A stretch of 33,819 bases of DNA from Usnea hakonensis (taxonomy: Eukaryota; Ascomycota; Lecanoromycetes; Lecanorales; Parmeliaceae). The position numbers were made by a program, and so were the translations under genes. Positions 1 to 11,099 of this stretch are shown here, piece after piece (the first letter of the stretch is position 1; every line of letters starts with the position of its first letter). The notes below the pieces were generated by a model that was not told the DNA's origin, did not search any database, and saw only the letters and a program-made list of their open reading frames with translations. The DNA is taken from NCBI GenBank assembly GCA_013423325.1, contig BLJB01000113.1:1-33819 (forward strand), in the 5' to 3' direction.

Positions 1-89
1 GAACTAGGCGAGGCGAGACGAGGACTGGGCGCATTTTAACGTCATAGTGGACGAAGGCGGAGACGGGACGAGGTAAGAGGCAAGGCGAG

Positions 90-330
90 GCGAAGCAACC
101 AAATGCTATAAGTCATTATATTGATATCGAGGTATGGTGTAAGGGGTAATATAGGGTCCTAGACGGGCGGGATTGGTAGTATAGAAGTCGTTTATTACGT
201 CTTGACTATTGTTAAGGAGGTTAAAGGGTTCCTACGTGGAGTTATAGCCTTCCCAGTCCACGTAATATTTGAGAAGAGCGGGGGTGTACCGGCAATCAAG
301 CTTAGAGTTCAGGATACCGTTTATATACTA
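90..330 (-). pseudogene. C-terminal chromodomain of element A integrase
   Basis: Chromodomains at the integrase C-terminus bind methylated histone H3 and steer integration to heterochromatin. On the minus strand the fold is recognisable as LLKYYVDWEGYNST, a stop, then EPFNLLN and a DVINDFY-like helix. The expected Trp of the WEP motif is now TAG (232-234), a TGG-to-TAG change. It directly follows the GPF/Y module of the integrase. Left of about base 90 there is a GC-rich tail with short GAGGCGAGRCGAGG-like runs and no recognisable domain. Confidence 0.85.
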
Positions 331-1900
331 AGAACGTTCGCCATTCTTGGTAACTACGGGTTTACGAGGGGCCTGAATTTGGCCGGGTAAGGGGTCGGTA
401 GCCATATAGCTTAGGAGGTTAATATGGAAGACGGGATGTACCTGTATAGACTCGGAGAGCTCTAGCTCCATAATAAGAGGGTTGCGAAATACGCGCTTAA
501 CTCGAAAGGGGCCTATATGGCGGTCGTCCAATTTAATAGAAGGACGGGCGGTATTGAGGTTCTTAGTATTAAGCCAGACTTGGTTATCGACGGAGTAGCG
601 AGGGCTAGGGCGACGGTAAGTATTAACGTTGGCCTTATAAATAGCCTAAGCGATTAGCATTTCGTTACGGAGATACTCGGTAAGTTCTTCCATCTTCTTA
701 GCAAAGTTCTCGATATCTAGAAGCTTAGCACGAGACTGGGCGGTAAGGTCGGTGGGAAGGGGCTCCGGGGGTTCAAAGCCGAGACGAGGATTCTGACCAG
801 AGTTAGCGAGGAACGGCGAGGCTAAGGTGGTTACGGATGGGGCATTATTTGTAGAAAACTCTACGCCAGGTATCCACTTAGCCCAGTCGTCCTATATATA
901 ATTATAGAAGGCTCGGAGGTAGTGTTCCATAATAGTATTAAAGCGTTCTATTTGGCTATCGGTCTCGGGGTAGTAGGCGGTAGAAAGCTTAGTATCGATT
1001 CTAAGCATCCTATATAGGTGCTTAAAGACGTCGGAGGTAAACTGGGTGCCGCGATCGGACGTAAGGAACTCGGGTATACCGTAGTATTTCTAAACGTGAG
1101 CGTAGAGAGCTTAAGTGGCCTCTTTAGGCTCTATAGTAATAGTAGGGACCATATATCTTATCTTAGTAAGACGGTTAACGAAGACGAGAATATATCGATA
1201 GGTAATTCCTATATAGGTACTTAAAGGAAGGGGACCTACGTAGTCTATAGAGACGTCACGCTAACGGCGTTATAGTACCGGCAAGGGTCTTAACTAGCCT
1301 TGAACTCTTTGACGCGAGGGCTTGGCTCGAGTGTATATATAGTAATTACGGACGAAGCGTTAAACGTATTTATAAACGTTAGGCCACTAATAGGCTCGAC
1401 TAATGAGTTCGTATAATTTCGCTCGTCCTAGATATCTACTAGCTACACTATTATAAGCGAGTTGGATGATTCGTAGGCGAAGGCTGTTAGAGTTAGGTAT
1501 ATACTTCCTGCCGCGGAAGTATAGAGCGTTATTACGTTCCTCGTATTCGGTAAGGGGGATTTTGCTATAGTAATGATCGCTATTACGAAGGGCTTCTAGG
1601 ATCTATAGTCTAAATATGTCTTTGGCTTGAGCTCGGTCCTATAACGTCTAGGTGGGTATATCGGCTGGGTCGTTATTAGGTGTAGGGGTGTCTTAGTCTA
1701 ACTGAGGTTCCGGATCGTCTATTTCGACGTCAGGTTCTTCGGTATCTAGGTCCATAGGGGCCAGGGTTACTGGAGGCGAAGGCTGGAGCGGAGACAGGTA
1801 TAACTGGATGGGGTCTAGGCTGACCGTTCTGCATTGAAGGTCGAGAACTCTAGGGTCTAAAATATAGGTTTTTAGCACGGTCTGATACTGATATAGGTAT
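330..1900 (-). pseudogene. Integrase of element A
   Basis: Inserts the cDNA into the genome. After a linker and a poorly preserved HHCC zinc region (about 1400-1640), the DDE core is readable on the minus strand: IDYVGP (first Asp, 1231-1248), TSDRGTQF (second Asp, 1039-1062), then STAYYPETDSQIER with the Glu at about 943-951. All three acidic residues seem present. Canonical TAYHPQTDGQTER has His and Gly where this copy has Tyr and Ser, both RIP-type changes. The C-terminal part contains DDRHIGPFRVKRVF and VHPVFHINLL (about 380-530), the GPF/Y module that precedes the chromodomain. In-frame TAG stops interrupt the frame. Confidence 0.92.
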
Positions 1901-1929
1901 CTAGGGTCCTAAGTATCCCCCTCCTTAGG

Positions 1930-3250
1930 GAGATCTCCTGAGTGACGCGTTAATGCGTTAGGTTTACTACCGGCTTTACCAGGTCGGTAAGTTATCTGGT
2001 AGTTAAAGCGAGATAAGAACTCGCTCCAACGTGCTTAGCGGCGACTAAGTATCTTAGTTAATATGAAGTATTTAAGGTTCTTATAATCGGTGATAACTTC
2101 AATAGGGGATAGAGAGCCCTCGAGCTCAGGACGCTATTCTTTAAAGGCTCGAACGATAGCCATAAATTCCTTATTATAGATCTCGTAATTGCATTCTACA
2201 GGGCTATATTTCTTGGAGAAATAGGCGACAGGGTATAGTTCACTATTATCGCCGTACTAGGACAGGATTCCTCTAGAAACATAGTCAGAAGCATCGGTTT
2301 CTACTACGATCTTAAGGTCTAGATTATAATAACGTAGAACTATATCGGAGGTGAACGCCTTTTTGAGAACTTTAAAGGCTATTTAGTATTCGGCAATCCA
2401 GGCGAACTTGACGTCTTTTCGCGTAAGATTGGTTAAGGGGGCGGCGAGCTTGCTATAGCTATAGATAAACCTTCTATAGAAGTTTGCAAATCCTAGGAAG
2501 CTTTGAACATCTTTGACGTTAACGAGGCTAGGCTAATTGATAATAGTATCGACTTTAGTAGGGTCTATCTTGACTCCCTTGGTAGTAATAATTAGGCCGA
2601 GGTAGGGGACTTGGGTAATATAGAAGGCATATTTCGTGATGTCTACTTATAGACTGGCTTAGACTAATTTACGTAGGACGCGGTTAATATAAATCTTATG
2701 CTCGATCTCGTTATCGCTATAGATCAGGATATTATCGAGGTACGCGGTGCAGAAGTTATTAAGGTATTCGCGGAGAGTATCATTAATATAGTTCTGGAAC
2801 GTAGCGGGCCCGTTATATAGCCCAAATAGTATAACTAGGTACTCGAACAGTCCGAAGCGAGTACGGAACGCGGTAAGGGACTCGTCTCCCTCCTAGATAC
2901 GGATCCTATTAAAAGCGGTAATGATATCCAGCTTAGTAAAGATCTTAGCTCGGCTAAGGCGGTTTAGGGTCTCGGAGATCAAGGGTAGAGGGTATCGATT
3001 CTTAACGGTAACGGCATTGAGGCCTCTGTAGTCTACGTAAAAACGTAGACCCCTACCAGGCTTTTTGATAAAGAGGACGGGAGCCGCGGCCTCGAAGCGA
3101 CTAGCTCGGATAAACCCTTTACTCAGGTTCTCGTCTAGGTAGCGGCGGAGTTCGAGAGCCTTATTATAGCTCATACTATATAGGGTAGAACTAGGGGGTT
3201 AGACACCTTCCTTAAGGTGGATAGCATGATCGTGGGGTCTATATTAGGGC
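1930..3250 (-). pseudogene. Reverse transcriptase and RNase H of element A
   Basis: Makes cDNA from the element RNA and degrades the template. The minus strand shows the gypsy RT series: LRRYLDENLSKGFIRAS, then VDYRGLNAVTVKNRYPLPLI and LDIITAFNRIRI (2893-3174), then an FGL-FEYL-type segment and the catalytic loop YLDNILIYS at 2725-2742. The canonical motif is YLDD, so the second catalytic Asp has become Asn (GAT/GAC to AAT), a RIP-type change. RNase H follows, with ETDASDY at about 2281-2300 and then ILS-stop-YG, where CAG has become TAG at 2257-2259. The later TDHKNL-type motif reads TDYKNL. The enzyme must be dead, but the family assignment is secure. Confidence 0.93.
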
Positions 3251-3822
3251 AGGATATCGGCCTCTTATTTTGAGAAGACGTGTAGGTACTCATGATATCG
3301 AGCGGGTAGAAGGACGGCGGGATCGACGTTTTTACTTTATCGATATACTTCAAGGTTTTCTAGGGAATCGGTAGCGGCCAAATGAAGTTCTTTTCCCATT
3401 TAATACAGGGTAAGGCGGTAGTCTTAATTATAGCTACGAGGCTAGGTCCCCACATATAGGTACGGGTTCTCGGGAATACAGCGGAGACTAGGAGGCGAAT
3501 TCGAAATGGGTATTTGCTTCGGCGAAGAGTAACCGAGGAAGGAATCTATCTAGGTCAAGGTAAGGCTAAAGAGTTCGGAGTCTTTAAGACGTATAGTATA
3601 GTTAAAGCCGCGCGCTCCCAGCTCGACAATATCGAGATAAATAGGAGGGCGCTGAGCCTGACGAGCTCGCCTCTCAGAGGACGAACGCCGAGACGAAGGG
3701 CTCCGATACTTGAGCTTAGGGTAATATCCCTTCTAGATTACTTAGGTAATTCGGCTAGGGGTGTCTTCTTCTTCGACAGCGGGAGGAGAACTTAGGCGAG
3801 GACTAAGGTATTCTGTGAGTTT

Positions 3823-4014
3823 CTTTTAAACAATAGGGCTAGGAATTACGGGTTCTTTCTAAACGGGCAATATACGGAGATATTCCTTCTAAACGACTAG
3901 ACTGGGTTCTATAAGTTCCTTTTAAACAATAGGGCTAGGAATTATAGGTTCTTCCCGAACGGGTAATATACGAGGGTATTCCTTCTAAACGACTAGGCTA
4001 GGGGTTTCCTAAGG
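3823..4014. repeat. 96-bp tandem duplication in the protease-RT linker of A
   Basis: Two adjacent imperfect copies (3823-3918 and about 3919-4014) share CTTTTAAACAATAGGG near the start and TTCCTTCTAAACGACTAG near the end. The 96-bp period equals 32 codons, so the duplication keeps the minus-strand frame of the linker between protease and RT. Many differences between the copies are transitions. The rest of 3250-4190 is linker with no domain I recognise. Confidence 0.75.
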
Positions 4015-4189
4015 GACGGACGAGATACTAATATCTAGACTAAAAGGGTCTTCGGGGTTTTCTTAATCTTTAAGCTCCCAGACTTTCTAAGATTTTTTCG
4101 GGGACAAGAAGTTTTCTTCTCGAGATACTCCTTAAATCTTAACTAGGGTAGGGTAATAATAGGATAAATAGAAGGACGAGGACATAATT

Positions 4190-4632
4190 AGAGTATTAGA
4201 CTCGAAGCTGGCGTAAATTCCATAACGTCGAAGCCAAGGAAGACCCATAATAACGGGGTATTAGTTAAGACCGGTAACGTATAGGAACAACCGTTCCACG
4301 TAATTACCTAGGACCATAGTAGTACAGGCTACATACGTGATATCTCCGGTTCGGGCGGTCTGGCCATCAAAGCCACGGAGGCGACGAGGGTATATCAGGG
4401 GGTGTAGGGGAAGGTTATAATATTACGCGAAATTCTTATTAATGAAAGCATAGGCCGAGGCCCCCGAGTCGATCAAGGTAAGAGCAGGAATCCTAAATTA
4501 AGCTTAACGTAATATATAGGAGACCACTATATAACTATCCTTAAACGAGGGATCAGTCTCAAAGAGCTCCAAGGCGGTTTAAATAGAAAACTTTTAGTAC
4601 GACTATAGGGGAGTAGAAAAAGACGTAGCCAT
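4190..4632 (-). pseudogene. Retropepsin-like aspartic protease of element A
   Basis: The protease that would process the Gag-Pol polyprotein. The active-site motif is visible as LTLIDSGASAYAF, with DSGA encoded at 4459-4470. It is followed by a flap-like region (GFDGQTARTGDITY) and a second hydrophobic segment (LGNYVERLFLYVTGLN, then VIMGLPWLRRY) that matches the usual I-L-G-x-P-W-L end of gypsy proteases. The catalytic Asp is intact here. At least two in-frame stops interrupt the frame, so it is a pseudogene. It lies between gag and RT, as expected for Ty3/gypsy. Confidence 0.85.
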
Positions 4633-5960
4633 AAGATAAGAAGAGAGGTATATAGGTCCTCGAGCGCGACTTCGCTTAAGGACTAGGCTTTTCCCGGAGG
4701 AATAGGAATACTACCATTAATACTGGCAGTATTATCGAGGTTAATAATGCGGAGGCTGGAGGACTTCTTCTTATTAGGATAGTCCTTAGCGGTTTTCCCT
4801 TTATGACTCTCCTTACAATAGTAGCACAACTACCACTTATTGTAGATATCTCGGACTCTGGGGATATCGAGGCTTTTACCTTTTACGGCGGCTATGGCTA
4901 TATCTAGGTCTATAGGTTCGCCAGCAGATAGCGGAACGGTAGCGACGACGGGGATAGGGGCGGAGGAGGAAGCCGTTTTGGCGCTTAGAACGGAGGCCGG
5001 GGTAGAGGGTTTCGGCTTGGATATAGAGATAGAGGCAGTGGCTCGAGGATGGAGATACTTTAGATATTATATTTTGTTATCTACGGCGGTAAAATAGGCT
5101 ACGTATTCGTTATAGGTAGTAGGTTCTTTACCCTCGGGACTACGCCAGGTAATAGCGGCTTATTAGGTAGAGAAGTTAACTCCCAGGCGAAGGTATTCGA
5201 TAAAGGCGCTATTATCCATATTGGCGCGTTCTTTCTTAGCCACGAAGAGCAGGAGGTATTCAGGAAAAGTCATCTTATCCTATCTGAGGGTATTGCGAAG
5301 ATATATACGGGCGTCTTCGGCTTCAAAGGGATTTCCGTAGGCGTCGCGGAGGCTTCGGAGATATAGGCTAAAAACGGGGATACTGTAGATACTATTAACT
5401 CGGTAGGGGCTTATAAGAGTATAGGCTCTTTTCCTAATAGTAAGACGGGACTCGGTATAGGCAATCTTGAGGACGTCGGTAGAGTAACGGTCGTAGTTAG
5501 TATATATTTTCTATAGGAGAGCCTGCTCCCACGCGTCTAGCTTGTCTCGTTCCCCTTCGTACTTATCGATATTAGGGAGTTTCTCGGATAGGCGAGGGGG
5601 AGAGGCGGGAATAGATACAGGAGCAGGAGCAGGCGTAGGAGGTTGATTCTGCGTAACCCGGGCCACGGCTTGTGCCACGATACTGGCCAAGAGAGCTGGG
5701 TCGAAGGACGGAGGTAGTGGAGCAGAAGTACTAGGCGGCGGTAGTTCATTAGTCGTAGAGGGTACGGACGAAGAAGGGGTAGTTATAGCGGTAACCTATG
5801 CCGTTAAGGAGGCTATTTAGGCTACCATAATAGCATTCTAATTCTGAATTTATTAAAAGGTGTTTAGAGTACCTTCGGGGTTATTAGCGACGGACTAAGC
5901 GAAGGAAACGGGGGTAACAGGGGTTTGAGCTATAGACGCGCTCTCTGCGGAGGAATCCAT
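4633..5960 (-). pseudogene. gag-like ORF of element A, with zinc knuckle
   Basis: The structural (capsid and nucleocapsid) protein of element A. A start codon at 5960 opens a frame beginning MDSSAESASIAQTP, followed by a Pro/Ser/Thr-rich stretch and then a helical gag-type region containing KLDAWEQALL and RANMDNSAFIEYLRLG (about 5560-5180). A nucleic-acid-binding knuckle lies at about 4779-4826: the Cys pair CYYC and a His are present, but the last expected Cys is now Tyr (TGT to TAT), and the Cys-His spacing is not the usual CX2CX4HX4C. Several in-frame TAG/TAA stops sit at likely Gln or Trp positions, so the gene is inactive. A Met at 4632 could begin the next part (protease-pol), or gag and pol may have been one frame. 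Confidence 0.8.
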
Positions 5961-6073
5961 TAATTCCGGTAGCGGGGCGGGACTTGGACGAGGGGGGGGC
6001 AGCGCGATAGAAGCGTTACGGTATATATTGGTCTTTCGTAATATTAGGGACTAGATATAGATCGATAAATTAT

Positions 6074-6191
6074 TGTATACTAGGGGCTAGGCTAGATACA
6101 CAAGACGAAAGACAAGGAAGCAAGAAAGAATNNCTAAACCGTCGGCTATCGCATAGATCAACCTAACTAGACTCAGATCCACACCGTGACA
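6074..6191 (-). repeat. 5' LTR of element A (inner boundary approximate)
   Basis: On the minus strand the segment starts TGTCACGGTG at 6191 and can end in ...TATACA at 6074, giving TG...CA ends and about 118 bp. The outer end is clear because AT-rich, CA-free sequence begins at 6192. The inner end is a guess, since the partner LTR is outside the window. Two undetermined bases (6132-6133) fall inside. This LTR keeps many CA/TG dinucleotides, unlike its flank. Confidence 0.55.
6132..6133. other. Two undetermined bases (NN)
   Basis: The only ambiguous bases in the window, inside the 5' LTR of element A and close to the boundary with the heavily RIP-mutated block. They may mark a base-calling ambiguity or a contig join in repetitive DNA. 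Confidence 0.95.
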
Positions 6192-6990
6192 TTTAGTTAG
6201 AAGAATAATAGTATTAAGATAAATAGAGATAAGAATTTAAATAGTAAAAGAATAGAGTTAATTAAAAATAGTAAAGACTTTATAGTAATAAAGTAGGCTT
6301 AATCTTATTATAATTATAAATATATAGATCTATTTATTAATTTTCTAATTTAAATTAAGTAAAAGAATCTTATTATTATTAATATAATAGGCGATATAAA
6401 GAAGATAAATATACTTTAGATTCTAATTACTCCTAGATTATTATTAATCTATATATATTATAATTATTTAAGTTCTTTTAGTAGACTTTTTAAACTTTAA
6501 ATTAAGTACTATAACGCGGAGGACCTTTAATATTAACTAAAAAAATATTAAAATTATTATTATAATATTAATACTTTTAAGGTTTATTTAAGTATTAAGA
6601 TTTAATAATAGATAAACTTATAGCTCTAGTATAAAGAGGATACTTATAATATATATAGAAAGTAGATAAAAATAGATAATCTCTCTAATCTTTTAACTAT
6701 TAACTAGATATAACTTATTATTAATAAAATTATAGATTATAATATATAGAATATCTAGAATAGTAAGGGAAATCTAATTATTTAGAATATATTTAAATAA
6801 TTATAAAATAAAATTAGTATTAATAAGAATTATAAAGTAGGAATTAAAGAGCTTATTAATATTAAATTTTATATATACCTTTATTACTAGATAAAAAGAA
6901 ATAGTATTTCTAATAAAGAGTAAATATATATAATATTTTATTTATTAATATAGTAAATTATTTTAATAGCGACTATAAATTGTAAATATA
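6192..6990. other. AT-rich, RIP-saturated stretch without a recognisable gene
   Basis: About 800 bp almost free of CA and TG, with many stops in every frame. No domain is recognisable. On the plus strand it leads into the LINE ORF1 frame, so it may be the LINE 5' region or an older repeat. Confidence 0.6.
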
Positions 6991-6999
6991 TCTACTAGG

Positions 7000-7012
7000 G
7001 CCCCTACGGGGC
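7000..7012. repeat. Short GC-rich inverted repeat
   Basis: GCCCC-TAC-GGGGC, a perfect 5-bp stem with a 3-base loop inside an AT-rich desert, just before the readable part of LINE ORF1. It contains no CA or TG, so it would not be a RIP target, which may explain why it survives. Function unknown. Confidence 0.6.
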
Positions 7013-7039
7013 TCTAGAGACCTCTAATATAAAGGTTAT

Positions 7040-7916
7040 AACGAGTATAGTTAAGAATTAAGAGGAGGAGTTAGTAGGAGTTAAAAGAGAGTAATATAAT
7101 ACTAAAGATAATATAGAAGAGGAAGATAGATATATATTAACTATATATATATTAACTATATATATATTAACTATATATATATTAACTATATATATAGACG
7201 TAATAAAGAGGATAGAGAGATTAAATAAGAAGATAGTAATAATTATAGAGAATAATATAAAATAAAAGAAAAAGGGTTATAGATATAACTATATTAAGAG
7301 AATAGGCTAGTTAATTAAGGATATAATAGAAACCGTAAAGAATATATTATTTAAAAATCTTAATAAATAGAAATTTAGACTATTTAAGATAGTAATCTAG
7401 CTAGTAAATAAATATATAGAATTAGTTAAAGTCGAATAGAAAGAGATCTAAAAGTAGGTAGAAAAATAACTAATTAGAGACCTACCCTTAATATTATAAT
7501 AGTTCTAGATCTAAAGGATAGCTAGTAATATTATTAGACTATTTATCTATAAGCGATTATATTTAATAATATTACCCTTATATATTATAGCGGAGAACGC
7601 TAATAAGAAAAGGATAATAATTAGAATAAGAAGTAAAGAGAAGAGAAAGAAGATTAAATATACTACGCTAGCGTAGCTTAAGAATATATTCTAGAATAAT
7701 AGAGCCCTAATAGACTTTATTATTATAATAAGATATTTCTAAAATAGGGGTATTATTCTATATATAGCTTTAAGGGAGGTAAAGAGGGTAATAGAAAAGA
7801 ATATTAAAATAATCTAAAAAGATTATCTTTTAGTCTATATTCTTAAACCCTTCTTTATAATAGTTATTAATTTAATAAGAATTAACGCGTTCGATAATAA
7901 AGATTAAGGGGCTTAT
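7040..7916 (+). pseudogene. LINE ORF1, N-terminal and central part
   Basis: The RNA-binding protein of the LINE. The frame of about 7215-7905 is open except for TAG/TAA codons at likely Gln/Trp sites. It contains AENANKKRIIIRIRSKEKRK, a short LKNIF segment, then IALREVKRVIEKNIKII and LKPFFIIVINLIRINAFD. This matches the fungal LINE ORF1 pattern in which a basic start is followed by a segment ending in a VVHGI-type strand. Upstream (7040-7210) the strand is purine-rich, with Glu/Lys codons and a 15-bp tandem repeat. The frame is interrupted at 7912-7916 by element B (TSD CTTAT) and resumes at 13181. No intact Met start can be chosen. Confidence 0.75.
7137..7196 (+). repeat. 15-bp tandem repeat, 4 units
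   Basis: Four copies of TTAACTATATATATA in a row. A period of 15 bp would insert five codons per unit if translated in LINE ORF1, so it may be a low-complexity Thr/Ile-rich part of ORF1 made simpler by RIP. Confidence 0.85.
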
Positions 7917-8120
7917 TATTAGGTAAAAAAGTAAAAAGCAGTCGTCCTCTATAGGTAATATAGATCAAATTATAGGTAATAATAAAGATATATTATCTCT
8001 ACTAATATTTATTATTAAGTATACGTATTAAGCCTTACTAGGGTAAATCCGGATAAGCGCTAATTATCTAAAAGTCCGACTCCGCTATAGTAGATATAGA
8101 TCTTTAAATAATCTATAATA
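7917..8120 (-). repeat. Left (3') LTR of element B
   Basis: 204 bp, aligned along its whole length with 12972-13175. Its left (outer) half keeps CA in AAAGCAGTCG and GATCAAATT where the partner has TA. Its right (inner) half is more mutated than the partner. Confidence 0.9.
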
Positions 8121-8399
8121 ATATTTATAAATAAAAAAAAAATATACGCTCTTATATATTAAAGATAATTTAGCTATATAATAATAAATATATTAATAAT
8201 AATATAAAAATATACTAATAAATAATAATAGTATAATAGTAAATATATTAATAATAGTATAAAGATATACTAGTAAATAAGATATAAGAGTAGATTTATT
8301 TATTAATAATAAATATATAAATCTTTTAAAGTACTTTATTTTCGGCTATATTCCTTAATTAATTAAAACTAATAATAACTATATTTTATAATACTAGAA

Positions 8400-9400
8400 A
8401 ATTATTAAAATTCTAACTTAATATAATAAGGAGCTTTTTATTTTCTTTAGAAACTCTTATTAAAATAGTAATAGTATTTTCTACTTTATCTTTATTTCTT
8501 AAAGCGCCTATTATAGAGAGATCTATCGGACTATTAATAATAGAAATAAATATACCCTTAATAATAATAATAGTAGAATTAAATATAAAATTAATAGTAG
8601 TAGTAGTAAAATTAATTATAAAATTATTAATAATAATAATAGTAGATTAATTTTCTATTTTATTATCTAAATTGTAATCCGACTTATAAATTTACTAGTA
8701 TAGACTAGAATATATATAAAATATCTTATTATTAATAATATTTATAAATTTTATAAATAATATATATAAATAATTATTATCTTTTTTAAAAAGTCTATAT
8801 ATTATAATTATATTAATAATAGTTTTTAATATAGTATAATATACGCGTTTATATTTAATTAGGAATATTATCCTAGTTTTCTATTTATTAAATTAATAAT
8901 AAAGATTATAATTAGAATTATTTAATTTACTATTTTTTAAGATAAGGTCTAAATTTATATTTTAAAATATATAGAGTTATTCTATTAAAGTCTTTATAAT
9001 AGTATTTATAATATTAAGTTTTACTTATAGATCTAATAGTAATAGATCTAGTATTATTAATTTATCCGTAAAGTCGTATCTCTTTTTTAGTATTAGAGTA
9101 GACTTTATTAATATTTTAATTAATTTAATAGAAGTAACTAATAGGGCTTTTTTAGTAGGGATTATAATAATAGATAAAATTTTTAATATTTTAAATAATT
9201 CTTCTAAAGCTTTTTTAATAGAGGTTATAATAATAAATAAAGCCTTTTTAATAGATATTTTAAATAGTTCTTTTATTAATTTTAATAATTTAATTAATTT
9301 TAGTTCTACCTTTTATTTCTTTTTAGATAAAGTAGTAGTAGCTATACCTTTATATTTTAGTATATATATTTTAGATTAAATTATAAAAATCTTCTTAATT
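8400..9400 (-). pseudogene. Long Pro/Thr/Lys-rich frame of element B
   Basis: A frame on the minus strand that stays open for more than 100 codons at a time despite saturating RIP, with repeated Lys and Thr/Ile codons (for example KKALFIIITSIKKALEELF). Correcting CA-to-TA changes would make it rich in Thr, Pro and Lys, suggesting a disordered or nucleic-acid-coating protein. It is followed by the 3' LTR. No domain recognised. It could be part of the same protein as the segment at 9480-10010. Confidence 0.4.
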
Positions 9401-9479
9401 AGGGTAGCTAATTAGTTTTAAAAATTTTAATATACATCTTTTTTTACCTTTTTAATTTTAGAGTCTTAATACTTTATAA

Positions 9480-10010
9480 TATCTTATTAATTATCTAACT
9501 CGTTATCTTTTTTATTAATATTTAATTTATTTTTAATTTTACTCTCTATATACTAGATTTATCTAATACTTTATATTAATTTTAATACTACTATCTTTAT
9601 TTTAGCTTTAGCCTTTAGTAAGTTTATAACTAATAGTTTATATTTAATTAATTATACTTCTATTATAAGTTTATAGAAAATAGACTAAATTCCTTTTAGA
9701 ACTAGTTTAAGCTAGATTATTAATAACTATAATACTATTTTTTTAGAATTAAATATATTATACTTTCCTTCTAATAAAATATATCTAAAAGTATAAACCT
9801 TTAAATTATAAATCTTTATAGGCTAGCCTTTATATATAAATATTAATCTTAATTTATTTTTAGTAATAAAGATTTTAGGCTACTTAATACCTCTATTCTT
9901 TTTAGAAAGGGTAGAGTAAATAATTACTATAATCTAAATATCCGATAATTTTAATTTATTTAGTAGATATATATCGGGGTATTTAAAAACGTTAATAATT
10001 AACTCGTTAA
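9480..10010 (-). pseudogene. Unrecognised coding-like segment of element B
   Basis: A minus-strand frame with few stops, mostly TAG at likely Gln/Trp sites, containing STLSKKNRGIK, PKIFITKNKLRLIFIYKG, IKIYNLKVYTFRYILLEGKY and NIFNSKKIVL. The sequence reads like a folded protein rather than low complexity, but I do not recognise a family. It sits where RT would be expected in a gypsy element and does not look like RT. It may be an accessory gene or a pol replacement in a non-autonomous element. Confidence 0.45.
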
Positions 10011-10499
10011 AGTAAAAATATTAAGATTTTTTTTTATTAATATTCTAATATCTCTTAATAAATTCTTTAATATTAAGATCTATAAATACTTTTATTTTTA
10101 ATATAAATTATTTAACTACTATTTAGAAATATAGTTAAAAATTAGAACTATTATTTAAAAGATTAAAACTAAAAAAGTAATTAATATATTAGATAGTAGA
10201 GTAGATAAATTAATATTTTAAAAAGGGGAGTAGAATAGATAAAGGTTATTAATATTTTAAAGAGAAAAATAGAATAAATAAAGTTTATTAATATTAATAA
10301 TTAAATCTATTACGCGCGATAATTATATACTATTATTTAAGACCTTTTAATTTTATAATTAATTTAATTATTTATCTTTATTTTAATAAATAACGCGATC
10401 CTCTATCTATTTTTTTTAGTAAAGGAGCTTATACTATCTTTAATAATTAATTTATTAATATAGATTATATTAAGGGTAGACTAGAATATTTTTCTAGAT

Positions 10500-10950
10500 C
10501 TTTTTTAATTTAGTCTTTTAATTTTACTATTTTAACGAGCTTATAATAATAATTAATATTTATAATATATATAAATTTATTTTAACTATTAAGTTTTAAT
10601 AGCTATTAATTATTATTAACTACTTAATAAAATTAATAATAATATATTTTAGAGTAAGAATATTAGATCTAATTAATATATTTATATTTAGATTATTAAT
10701 AATATAGACCTCTCTAATAATTTAAATAAAAGTAGTAATATTATTTAATAATATTTCTTTTAAATAGAAAGAAAGTATAGTATATTTATTTAAATAGTAA
10801 ATTTTAGATCCTAAATTATAGATAGAGATCTTAATAGCTAATTTTATAATTTTAATTATAATAGGGATAAATATTTAATTAATTATTATTATTATATAGT
10901 TAAGGTTAATATAAGATTTTTTCTTTTTTAAAATTAGCTTTTAACTAATA
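10500..10950 (-). pseudogene. Retropepsin-like domain of element B
   Basis: The readable stretch on the minus strand includes IYNLGSKIYYLNKYTILSF and EVYIINNLNINILIRSNIL (the latter near 10670-10715). It follows the pattern of the second half of fungal gypsy protease domains: an I-Y-L-P-G strand, then R-E-x-H-I-V-D-D-L-x-x-N-x-L-I-G-x-D-I-L. Element C shows the same arrangement with IYFSRKYRGKDI and LKTKILLRTNIIG. Asp-to-Asn and Gly-to-Arg changes are RIP-type. The DTG/DSG active site upstream is not readable. Confidence 0.6.
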
Positions 10951-11099
10951 TAAATAATTATATAATAATACTTTTAATAATTAAGTCCTATATTTAATAT
11001 AGGTTCTAAAGTAGTAGTAATAATTAATAGTTTAGATTAATACTTAATAGAGGCTAAGATCTTTATTAAATTAAAAGTTTTTTTAAACTTCTAGTATTT

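Larger units (their letters stand above)
1..6191 (-). mobile_element. Element A: Ty3/gypsy chromovirus, partly RIP-mutated, left end outside window
   Basis: Read on the minus strand from 6191 downwards the order is LTR, gag with a zinc knuckle, aspartic protease (DSGA), RT, RNase H, integrase and a C-terminal chromodomain. That is the layout of a Ty3/gypsy chromovirus. The 3' LTR must lie left of base 1. The frames stay readable over long stretches, but in-frame stops occur where Gln (CAG to TAG) or Trp (TGG to TAG) is expected, and key residues show G-to-A changes, both typical of RIP. CA and TG dinucleotides are reduced but still present, so A is less damaged than the sequence right of 6192. 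The outer LTR end at 6191 reads TGTCACGG on the minus strand. Confidence 0.93.

Noticed and set aside
202..390. 62-codon plus-strand open frame
   Set aside because: It runs antisense to the element A chromodomain and integrase tail, whose minus-strand product is recognisable.
3514..3795. 93-codon plus-strand open frame rich in Arg and Leu
   Set aside because: It lies opposite the protease-RT linker of element A and has no recognisable domain; likely a shadow of the minus strand.
7000..7012. GC-rich inverted repeat as a transcription terminator
   Set aside because: The stem is only 5 bp, and in a fungal context its survival is better explained by the absence of CpA sites.
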